Assembly: GCA_024640925.1 (NCBI GenBank) | Contig: JAHEEB010000128.1 | Coordinates: 1 to 5,375 of the forward strand | Length of the DNA stretch: 5,375 nucleotides | Source of the DNA: Bacteroidota bacterium | GTDB taxonomy: Bacteria > Bacteroidota > Bacteroidia > Bacteroidales > UBA10428 | Direction of reading: 5' to 3' | The notes under the pieces: generated by a model | What the model saw: the letters and a program-made list of their open reading frames with translations, nothing else | Told to the model about the DNA's origin: nothing | Database searches by the model: none | Translations under genes and position numbers: made by a program | Shown: positions 1-5,330 of the stretch, piece by piece | Position numbering within the stretch: position 1 is the stretch's first letter | How the letters are laid out: every line of letters begins with the position of its first letter

Positions 1-769
1 CAAATGCTCCTATAATTGGCTCCAAACTAGCGATACGGGCCGTAAAGGCACATAAAAAAACAACAAATAAGACAAAAATATACTGAGAGTTTTTCTCCGT
101 TTCCAGTCGTTTAAAAGCCCATCTCGCCATAGACGAAATACCAAAAACAACAAATAATAAATAGATAACAATCGAAATACCCAATCTAATCCATATTGTA
201 TGACCAGCTTCACCAGCAGCACTATTGGTTATTACAGCCAATAAGGTAAGAACTGCAGTATCTGTTAGAATTGTACCACCAACAGAAATTGCTACTACTT
301 CATTTTTTGATATACCCATACGGCTAACAATGGGATATGTAATTAACGTTTGTGTCGCAAACATACTTGCAGTAAGCAAACTCGTATTGAAACCATAATC
401 AAGCACATACAAACACACAGGTAAACCAATACCAATAGGAACGAAAAACGTAAGAAATCCAAAAACAAGGCTTTTGTACCGGTATTTTAAGAACTCTCCC
501 AAATCAAGCTCCAGGCCGGCAATGAACATAATGTATAAAAGTCCGATAGTAGAGAATAATTCGACAGCAGAATCTCGTTCGATAATGTTAAGACCATGAG
601 GTCCTATTAACACTCCGGAAATAATAAGCCCGATTATGCCAGGTATCTTAATCTTACGTAAAATGAGGGGAGCAAGGAGAATAATAAATAGAATAACTGC
701 GAAAACTAGAACAGGGCTCTGAAAAGGAGTGGCAAATTCTTGCCTGATATTATTAATAAAAACATCCAT
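1..769 (-). CDS. Cation:proton antiporter, CPA2 (KefB/NapA-like) family, N-terminal part
   Basis: This is an inner-membrane antiporter expected to exchange Na+ or K+ for protons; only the first 256 residues lie in the window and the C-terminus is cut by the left edge. Translating the reverse strand from the ATG at 769..767 gives an open frame of mostly hydrophobic segments. Family signatures appear in order: PGIIGLIISGVLIGPHGLNI (about 43-62), then LLYIMFIAGLELDL (77-90), then YPIVSRMGIS (145-154), then GGTILTDTAVLTLLAV (164-179). T169-D170 sits where CPA2 proteins carry the ion-binding acidic residue; the preceding position is D, Q or E in various relatives. A later segment, FTARIASLEPIIGAF (242-256), matches the second conserved helix of the transport core. 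Roughly eight membrane segments are visible. No Shine-Dalgarno precedes the ATG. Whether a regulatory C-terminal domain (TrkA-N or Usp) follows cannot be seen. The family is confident; the ion is not. Confidence 0.88.
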   Translation of the reverse strand, partial: MDVFINNIRQEFATPFQSPVLVFAVILFIILLAPLILRKIKIPGIIGLIISGVLIGPHGLNIIERDSAVELFSTIGLLYIMFIAGLELDLGEFLKYRYKSLVFGFLTFFVPIGIGLPVCLYVLDYGFNTSLLTASMFATQTLITYPIVSRMGISKNEVVAISVGGTILTDTAVLTLLAVITNSAAGEAGHTIWIRLGISIVIYLLFVVFGISSMARWAFKRLETEKNSQYIFVLFVVFLCAFTARIASLEPIIGAF

Positions 770-805
770 CTAAATCTGTTCTATTAATTTTGTATGCGAA
801 ATTAT

Positions 806-813
806 CAAAAATA
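806..813 (-). promoter_or_regulatory. Possible -7 promoter element for the antiporter gene
   Basis: Read on the minus strand, this is TATTTTTG, a full match to the Bacteroidota -7 pattern TAnnTTTG. It lies about 37 bases upstream of the antiporter ATG, which would leave a leader of roughly 30 bases. No TTTG or TTG occurs 19-21 bases further upstream, so only half of the promoter is supported. In DNA this AT-rich, chance matches are common. Confidence 0.25.
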
Positions 814-913
814 TTCTCATAACTTAATTTATTTTGTAAGCTTAGCAACCATTTTAAATCTTTTATTAATATAATATCAAAAAATAAATTATAATTAATT
901 CATACTTAGAACT

Positions 914-1375
914 ATGTATTCTATAGAACAAAAGAAAGAAATACGTGAAGAATTCTGGTTAAAGTTTAAAACTTATTCAAACCTTCTCAAGCTAAAAAAC
1001 AAGAAACCCGGAAAATGGATTATGAAAGATACAGGTATTAAACAACTAAACCTAAAATTCCATTTTGACGAACAAATAGCTTATGCAGGTATTGAAATTG
1101 AGTCAAGAAATATCGATAAACGAATTATACTCTTTGATAAACTCGAAAAATTAAAGAATATACTTACATCAAAAACTCCTCATCCACTTATATGGGAACT
1201 GGATAAAAACATTACACAAAAAGATTCATCCTCATTGGTATATGCTATGATTAAAGATGTAAACATTTACGATCGGAATTGTTGGGATAAGGTTTTTAAG
1301 TTCTTGTATGATGTAATGGATCCAATCGAGGATGTATTTACGGAATATGTCGATTACCTTAAGTATGATCAATAA
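914..1375 (+). CDS. DUF4268 domain-containing protein
   Basis: A 153-residue soluble protein without signal peptide or membrane segment. The opening MYSIEQKKEIREEFWLKF, the central IEIE motif (60-63) after a basic Lys/Trp-containing stretch, the LIWEL segment (92-96) and the aromatic, acidic C-terminus resemble the small stand-alone DUF4268 proteins common in Bacteroidota. The whole protein is about the length of that domain. In other bacteria DUF4268 is found attached to nuclease-like domains, but no biochemical role is established for this short form, so none is assigned. The ATG at 914 is chosen because the family normally starts at this MYS motif; no Shine-Dalgarno is visible. It is divergent from the antiporter and convergent with the next gene, so it is probably monocistronic. 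Family assignment is from memory of the sequence pattern, not a search. Confidence 0.78.
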   Translation: MYSIEQKKEIREEFWLKFKTYSNLLKLKNKKPGKWIMKDTGIKQLNLKFHFDEQIAYAGIEIESRNIDKRIILFDKLEKLKNILTSKTPHPLIWELDKNITQKDSSSLVYAMIKDVNIYDRNCWDKVFKFLYDVMDPIEDVFTEYVDYLKYDQ

Positions 1376-1415
1376 AAAAGCAATCCTCCCTGATTTTTAT
1401 CAGCAAAGATTGCTT
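1374..1415 (-). terminator. Intrinsic terminator of the convergent minus-strand gene
   Basis: AAGCAATC (1378-1385) pairs perfectly with GATTGCTT (1408-1415). An inner stem CTGAT/ATCAG (1390-1394 with 1399-1403) sits across a small internal loop, closing on a TTTT loop. On the minus strand the outer stem runs straight into six Ts (plus-strand A1374-A1379), the usual arrangement for Rho-independent termination of the gene ending at 1443. On the plus strand there is no T tract after the hairpin, so it would be a weak terminator for the gene ending at 1375, whose stop codon overlaps the A tract. Confidence 0.75.
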
Positions 1416-1442
1416 AAATGATTTTGTAAGATCTAGTAAAAC

Positions 1443-1925
1443 TTAAACTATTTCAATTTCATAGCCTTCCTCAACAAGGTTTTCTGCAACCTTTTCGGCA
1501 TAGCTACGATCGAAATAAACCTTCGGTTTGTGTTTTGCAAATACCGGGTATCTGCCAACAGAATCTTCAGAATTAAGGTAATTATACCCTACCAGGTACA
1601 ATTCACCCCCTTTAAGAAGGATTCTGTAAACTGGCCGATGTTTACAAAGCTCTATTACCTCCTGAATTTCATAGCGGGTAATTTCGGGCTCGTGTTTCAG
1701 CTTTACTGTTTTAACAATTTCGTCGCTAAATGGCTCTTTAGTAAAGTGAAGATCGAAGTTCTTGACATAACAAGACAAGACAACTGCTTCATCCATAATA
1801 ACAGCTGGTTTTTGTTCGTCTCCAACCAACCTTACGTTAACACCATTTCGCGAAAAAAGGCTTTTAAGACGCTTATTACGTCTTGCAACCATTTCTTCTA
1901 ATGTTTCATTCTTCCTCATAACCAT
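1443..1925 (-). CDS. Hypothetical protein, family not recognised
   Basis: I do not recognise this protein. From the ATG at 1925 it has 160 residues, no signal peptide and no membrane helix, so it is probably cytoplasmic. It opens with a strongly basic helix-like region (RKNETLEEMVARRNKRLKSL), followed by a mixed alpha/beta body with alternating hydrophobic strands (YRILLKGGELYLVGYNYL) and ends in an acidic helix and strand, EKVAENLVEEGYEIEIV. Ordinary charged composition argues that this strand, not the antisense frame, is coding. The frame extends to a GTG at 1952 and there is another ATG at 1919; none has a Shine-Dalgarno. The ATG at 1925 is preferred because a -7-like box at 1972..1979 would leave the GTG only about 13 bases of leader, but 1952 or 1919 remain possible. 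The gene is convergent with the DUF4268 gene and has its own terminator. Confidence 0.7.
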   Translation of the reverse strand: MVMRKNETLEEMVARRNKRLKSLFSRNGVNVRLVGDEQKPAVIMDEAVVLSCYVKNFDLHFTKEPFSDEIVKTVKLKHEPEITRYEIQEVIELCKHRPVYRILLKGGELYLVGYNYLNSEDSVGRYPVFAKHKPKVYFDRSYAEKVAENLVEEGYEIEIV

Positions 1926-1971
1926 GACTAGTGGAAGTTTTATGCGTGACACCTATTTTTAACTCGGGGTA

Positions 1972-1979
1972 CAAATATA
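1972..1979 (-). promoter_or_regulatory. Possible -7 promoter element for the hypothetical gene
   Basis: The minus strand reads TATATTTG here, an exact match to TAnnTTTG. It lies about 47 bases before the ATG at 1925 and 20 before the GTG at 1952. Transcription would begin near 1966. No TTTG or TTG is seen 19-21 bases upstream of the box, so the -33 half is missing or degenerate. Confidence 0.4.
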
Positions 1980-2057
1980 TAAATATTGTTTAGAAATCAT
2001 GTTTTTTTCTGAACGAATATTGATTTTACATAAATAAAATAAAAAAAGCTACAAATA

Positions 2058-2088
2058 TTTGTTTAAATAAAATTATTGATTATTTTTA
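2058..2088 (+). promoter_or_regulatory. Candidate Bacteroidota-type promoter of a short RNA or leader
   Basis: TTTG (2058-2061), a 19-base spacer and TATTTTTA (2081-2088) fit the TTTG-N19-TAnnTTTG layout with one mismatch, A for the final G. A start point would fall near 2093-2096, exactly where base composition changes from about 10% GC (2031-2090) to about 52% GC (2091-2150). The -33 element overlaps a perfect palindrome, ACAAATATTTGT, which could be an operator, though nothing proves it. Confidence 0.4.
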
Positions 2089-2093
2089 CAAGA

Positions 2094-2156
2094 CCTACCA
2101 TATATCAGTCACACGCGCTAACGGTCTCTAGCTCTGCACTCTGCAGAGCTTTTTTT
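2094..2156 (+). ncRNA. Candidate short RNA or attenuated leader, about 60 nt
   Basis: A GC-rich island inside a very AT-rich spacer begins just after a promoter-like motif and ends in a strong intrinsic terminator, yet no open reading frame of useful length lies between them. It matches no RNA family I recognise; there is no tRNA T-loop, and no SRP or tmRNA hallmark. Besides the terminator stem, GCTA (2117-2120) can pair with TAGC (2129-2132), which would compete with the base of that stem, but this is only four pairs. It could be an independent small RNA, or a prematurely terminated leader of the glycosyltransferase gene starting 150 bases downstream. The 5' end is inferred from the promoter motif only. 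Confidence 0.4.
2130..2156 (+). terminator. Strong intrinsic terminator with no gene upstream on its strand
   Basis: AGCTCTGCA (2130-2138) and TGCAGAGCT (2142-2150) form a perfect nine-pair stem with a CTC loop, running directly into a T tract that ends at 2156. There is no T tract on the other side, so it works on the plus strand only. The nearest upstream gene is on the opposite strand, so this terminator needs another transcript to act on. Confidence 0.85.
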
Positions 2157-2295
2157 ATGTTCTGTTTTCCTATTTTTCCACTAGTCTTTTAAAACCATCC
2201 ATTGGTCAACTCTTATAGGTCGATAATAGAAATTCGTTTCTTTTAGGCAAAAATCCAATGTAAATTAGATTAAGTTTCGTATTTCAATCATTGTT
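2157..2295. other. Leader region of the glycosyltransferase gene, no clear signal
   Basis: This stretch between the orphan terminator and the ribosome binding site holds no open frame I would support and no full promoter match. The best -7-like boxes are TATTTTTC (2171-2178) and TAAGTTTC (2271-2278), each with one mismatch and neither with a TTTG at the proper distance. The transcription start of the glycosyltransferase gene therefore cannot be placed; it may lie here or upstream of the terminator at 2130..2156. Confidence 0.4.
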
Positions 2296-2300
2296 AGGAG
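2296..2300 (+). promoter_or_regulatory. Ribosome binding site that sets the start at 2306
   Basis: AGGAG lies five bases before the ATG at 2306. The same frame opens five codons earlier at a TTG (2291), but that codon would place this Shine-Dalgarno inside the coding region. A motif this good is notable because the other genes in the window lack one. Confidence 0.7.
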
Positions 2301-2305
2301 TGCCA

Positions 2306-3721
2306 ATGACCAGAAAATTAGTTCGCAAACAGTTAATTATGATAGTTTTAGGGTTAACCGATATAACATCGACTTTATTGACCCTATTGCTATCTGTTTG
2401 TATTACAAATGAATATACTTCTCATCGAATCAATTTTGATGAGGAATTTTTTATCGTTGCATTTGCTGTTTTATTGCTATGGGCTTTATTGCTCAATGCT
2501 ACTCATCTTGCCCGAATCCCCAGAACAAGTGCTTTGCCTGTTCAACTCGTTGATTTTGTCAGGTTTTCAATTATTGGGGGGTTTGCATTATTATTACTTG
2601 ATAGGATAATTAAACTGGATAATTTCCCTGCTTTCACTCTCACTTTATTTGTAGCAATAAATTTCTTTGTATTATTCTCAATCAGACTTGTTGTATGCAA
2701 ATTATTCAAGGTTTTCAGGGCAAATGGCCATAACATTAAAAATATTATAATACTGGCCAATGATAGTAGTTTAGTAATGATTGATAATATTCTCAAGAAC
2801 AAAGAATGGGGGTTCAAAATTCTTCATATTATTAGTGATTCTAAATTGATTAGAAAACATTTTGGAAATAGGGTTAAAATATACCCAAAGAGTGCAAATA
2901 TCAAAAGTTTAATCTATTTTGATATTGTTGATGAAGTTATTTGTTGCGACTGTGTTGATTCCATGGAAAAATTAAATGAATTAATCAGATTCTGTAACGA
3001 TCTGGGTGTAACTTTGAGAATTCAGGGTATAAGAGATATTTTGGTTGATATGAAAGGTAATAAAATTGTATACTTTGATAAAACGCCTTTTGTTACGTTT
3101 GAAAACAACCCAATGAACAGATTTCAATATATAATAAAAACAACCTCAGAGATTATAATTTCCTTTACCATTTTATTTATTTTTTCTCCAATTCTGATAC
3201 TTGTATCCTTATTAATAGCAATTACCTCTAAAGGACCTATCATATTTAAACAGGAACGTGTAGGGCTTAGGGGTCGGAAATTTTACATTTATAAATTCCG
3301 CACCATGGTATTCAATGCTGAAGAATTGAAGGAATCTCTTTTAACCTTGAACGAAAGCGATGGCCCTACATTTAAGATAAAGAACGATCCAAGAATCACT
3401 GTTATAGGTAAATTTCTGCGAAAGACCAATCTTGATGAACTGCCTCAATTGTACAACATTCTCAGAGGTGAAATGTCTCTGATCGGCCCACGACCACCTC
3501 TTTCAAAAGAAGTAGAAACTTATGAAAGATGGCAACTAAAGCGTTTATCCGTTAAGCCAGGGCTTACATGCACCTGGCAAATTATACAGAACCGCAATAA
3601 TGTTAAATTCGACAAGTGGGTGAAGATGGACATCAACTACATCGAAAACTGGTCGTTGAAGTCTGATTTAGAGCTTTTCTTAAAAACATTTAAAACTGTA
3701 TTTTTCGCAAATGGAGCATAA
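2306..3721 (+). CDS. Polyprenyl-phosphate glycosyl-1-phosphate transferase (WcaJ/WbaP-like)
   Basis: This membrane enzyme transfers a sugar-1-phosphate from a nucleotide sugar to undecaprenyl phosphate, the first step in making an exopolysaccharide, capsule or O-antigen repeat. At 471 residues it has the usual full-length layout. Four N-terminal membrane segments lie at about 9-32, 47-66, 86-100 and 109-128. A soluble CoA-binding-like domain spans about 143-240. A further hydrophobic segment (about 282-306) carries S294-P295, as in the helix-breaking Ser-Pro of PglC's re-entrant helix. The catalytic sugar-transferase domain follows, with KFRTM (330-334), the D377-E378 dyad in TNLDELPQLYNILRGEMSLI, GPRPP (394-398) and KPGLTCTWQ (417-425). 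The start at 2306 is set by the AGGAG motif. The glycine-rich loop expected in the CoA-binding-like domain is absent (NIIILANDSS). No other glycan gene lies in the window, so the sugar and the polymer are unknown. Confidence 0.92.
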   Translation: MTRKLVRKQLIMIVLGLTDITSTLLTLLLSVCITNEYTSHRINFDEEFFIVAFAVLLLWALLLNATHLARIPRTSALPVQLVDFVRFSIIGGFALLLLDRIIKLDNFPAFTLTLFVAINFFVLFSIRLVVCKLFKVFRANGHNIKNIIILANDSSLVMIDNILKNKEWGFKILHIISDSKLIRKHFGNRVKIYPKSANIKSLIYFDIVDEVICCDCVDSMEKLNELIRFCNDLGVTLRIQGIRDILVDMKGNKIVYFDKTPFVTFENNPMNRFQYIIKTTSEIIISFTILFIFSPILILVSLLIAITSKGPIIFKQERVGLRGRKFYIYKFRTMVFNAEELKESLLTLNESDGPTFKIKNDPRITVIGKFLRKTNLDELPQLYNILRGEMSLIGPRPPLSKEVETYERWQLKRLSVKPGLTCTWQIIQNRNNVKFDKWVKMDINYIENWSLKSDLELFLKTFKTVFFANGA

Positions 3722-3759
3722 ATAATTTGGTATTACAAGTTCTATTTTTCAAAATGTTT

Positions 3760-3793
3760 ATAACCCGGACTTTTTCTCCGGGTTATTTTTTTT
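3760..3793 (+). terminator. Intrinsic terminator after the glycosyltransferase gene
   Basis: ATAACCCGGA (3760-3769) and TCCGGGTTAT (3777-3786) form a perfect ten-pair stem with a CTTTTTC loop, followed by Ts through 3793. It begins 38 bases after the stop codon and ends 24 bases before the next gene, so it should separate the two transcription units. Confidence 0.92.
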
Positions 3794-3817
3794 AAAACGC
3801 GTAATTTTAACTCCCTT

Positions 3818-5185
3818 ATGTATGCCATCATTGATATTGAAACTACTGGAGGTAGCCCGGTATCTGAAAAGATTACCGAAATAGCCATTTACATCCATAA
3901 TGGAGAAAAGATTATTGATGAATATACAACCTTAATTAACCCTGAACGAAGAATCCCTCATCATATAACTCAACTTACAGGCATTTCCAACAGCATGGTC
4001 GCCAATGCGCCAAAATTTTATGAAGTTGCCCGAAAAATTGTTGAACTTACCGAAAACAAAATATTTGTAGCACATAATGTAAATTTCGATTATAGTTTTA
4101 TCAGACAAGAATTCAAACAGCTTGGTTATGTATATAAGAGAAACAAATTATGCACGGTAACCTTAAGCAGAAAATACATACCCGGGCATCGCTCCTATAG
4201 TTTAGGAAATATTTGCCAGGATTTGGGGATTAAGATAGAGGGAAGACACAGAGCAGCAGGAGATGCCCTGGCAACTGTCAAACTCTTCGAACTTATTCTG
4301 CAAAAAATTAACCCGGAAAATAAATATAGTTCTTTTGAAGACTTTTCTTATAAAGATTTGCATCCAAACCTTAACCCGGAGACCATTCGCAACTTGCCCG
4401 AAGAAGAGGGTGTTTATTATTTTTATAATGATAAGAACGAATTGATATATATTGGCAAGAGTAAAAACATACATTCACGCATTCTTACCCATTTTAGAAA
4501 CACAAGTACCAGAAAATCAATTGATATGCGCAACAATATTGCCTCAATAGATTTTGAACTTACAGGAAATGAACTTATTGCACAACTCAAAGAATCGTTT
4601 GAAATTAAACAAAACAAACCATTATACAACTGGAAACAAAGAAGAGCTGTTCCACAATATGGGTTGTACACTTACACTGACCGTCTGGGATATATTCGGT
4701 TCGAAATAGGCAAACAAATTGATAATCGTTCCATTCCGGTTTGTAGCTTTTCCGGAGCCAGCATTGGCAAACAATACCTTCAGAACCTGGTCGAAAAGTA
4801 CCGGTTATGCCAGAAACTTTGTGGCTTATATCAAACATCAGGGGCTTGTTTCCATTTCGAAATAATGGAATGCAATGGCGCTTGCATTGGAAAGGAAAGT
4901 CCCGAAGACTATAATGCTCGGGCAACCAAAGTTATTGAGTCGCACCGTTTCAGGCATAATAGCTTTTTTATCATCGAAAAAGGAAGGAATGATTCTGAAC
5001 TTGCTATTATAATGATTGAAAATGGGAAATACAACGGGTATGGATATATCGATAAGGATAATTCATTTAGTGATATGGACTTTTTGAGGGATTGCGTAAA
5101 ATCGTTTCCTGATGATTCTGACATTCAGCAAATTTTACGAAACTATATGCAAACGGGCAGACCTATTGATATAATACCTTATTAA
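3818..5185 (+). CDS. DEDDh exonuclease / GIY-YIG endonuclease fusion with UvrC-like cysteine region
   Basis: A 455-residue cytoplasmic nuclease, probably acting in DNA repair. Residues 1-165 are a DnaQ-like 3'-5' exonuclease with all DEDDh residues present: D6 and E8 in DIET, D91 in HNVNFD, and H144 with D149 in HRAAGDA. Residues about 195-272 are a GIY-YIG domain: GVY (198-200), YIGKS (211-215), R221, and E259 aligning with the catalytic Glu of UvrC, then PLYN (268-271). Residues about 330-360 hold C331, C335, C344, C351 and C356, closely resembling the cysteine region after the GIY-YIG domain of UvrC. The second endonuclease and helix-hairpin-helix domains of UvrC are missing, as in the Cho-like short homologues. 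Such proteins are often annotated as DNA polymerase III epsilon subunit, but the GIY-YIG half argues against a proofreading role. The ATG at 3818 is the only sensible start, since D6 follows at once; no Shine-Dalgarno is seen. Confidence 0.92.
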   Translation: MYAIIDIETTGGSPVSEKITEIAIYIHNGEKIIDEYTTLINPERRIPHHITQLTGISNSMVANAPKFYEVARKIVELTENKIFVAHNVNFDYSFIRQEFKQLGYVYKRNKLCTVTLSRKYIPGHRSYSLGNICQDLGIKIEGRHRAAGDALATVKLFELILQKINPENKYSSFEDFSYKDLHPNLNPETIRNLPEEEGVYYFYNDKNELIYIGKSKNIHSRILTHFRNTSTRKSIDMRNNIASIDFELTGNELIAQLKESFEIKQNKPLYNWKQRRAVPQYGLYTYTDRLGYIRFEIGKQIDNRSIPVCSFSGASIGKQYLQNLVEKYRLCQKLCGLYQTSGACFHFEIMECNGACIGKESPEDYNARATKVIESHRFRHNSFFIIEKGRNDSELAIIMIENGKYNGYGYIDKDNSFSDMDFLRDCVKSFPDDSDIQQILRNYMQTGRPIDIIPY

Positions 5186-5265
5186 ATATCAATATGCTCT
5201 ATTCCCTGAAAATATGGGGATTACAGGTTTTAACAAAAATCCGTTTATAATTATTTGAATGCAAT

Positions 5266-5298
5266 TTTGAAATTAAATGAGCGGTTGTACTATTTTTG
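5266..5298 (+). promoter_or_regulatory. Bacteroidota-type promoter for the downstream gene
   Basis: TTTG (5266-5269), a 21-base spacer and TATTTTTG (5291-5298) match the TTTG / TAnnTTTG pattern without mismatches in the conserved positions. Transcription would start near 5303-5306, leaving a leader of about 25-28 bases before the ATG at 5331. It is the most complete promoter match in the window. Confidence 0.6.
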
Positions 5299-5330
5299 CA
5301 AAATGAAATAAATCTCCTTAAGCATAATTT

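Larger units (their letters stand above)
2039..2158. repeat. 12-bp perfect inverted repeat flanking a 96-bp core
   Basis: ATAAAAAAAGCT at 2039-2050 is the exact reverse complement of AGCTTTTTTTAT at 2147-2158. The right arm includes the last bases and T tract of the terminator at 2130..2156. Just inside the left arm is a perfect 12-bp palindrome, ACAAATATTTGT (2051-2062). The arms are low in complexity, so chance is a serious alternative. No target-site duplication was found, so a mobile-element reading is not supported. Confidence 0.4.

Noticed and set aside
10..222. Short minus-strand frame of 70 codons
   Set aside because: It overlaps the antiporter in another frame on the same strand; the antiporter frame carries the family motifs and continues through the edge.
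1530..1901. Open frame on the plus strand antisense to the hypothetical gene
   Set aside because: Its product is rich in Phe, Tyr, Asn and Cys without domain pattern, and the opposite strand has a more normal protein, a promoter box and a terminator.
2039..2158. Reading the inverted-repeat unit as a small mobile element (MITE)
   Set aside because: The arms are homopolymer-rich, no flanking direct repeat was seen and no second copy exists in the window.
2202..2227. E. coli-like promoter TTGGTC and GATAAT
   Set aside because: The spacer is only 14 bases and this type of promoter is not the norm in the inferred phylum.
2291..2305. TTG start for the glycosyltransferase, five codons upstream
   Set aside because: AGGAG at 2296-2300 is well placed for the ATG at 2306 and would fall inside the coding region if TTG were used.
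2542..2817. Minus-strand frame of 91 codons
   Set aside because: It is antisense to the membrane and linker part of the glycosyltransferase and has low-complexity Ile/Leu/Asn content.
4202..5124. Several minus-strand frames of 70-106 codons
   Set aside because: They are antisense to the exonuclease/GIY-YIG gene, whose catalytic motifs are intact across the region.
5201..5242. Possible hairpins after the nuclease gene (ATTCCC/GGGGAT and GGATT/AATCC)
   Set aside because: The stems are short, one has a wobble and the other a 15-base loop, and neither leads into a T tract. No convincing terminator is seen after 5185.
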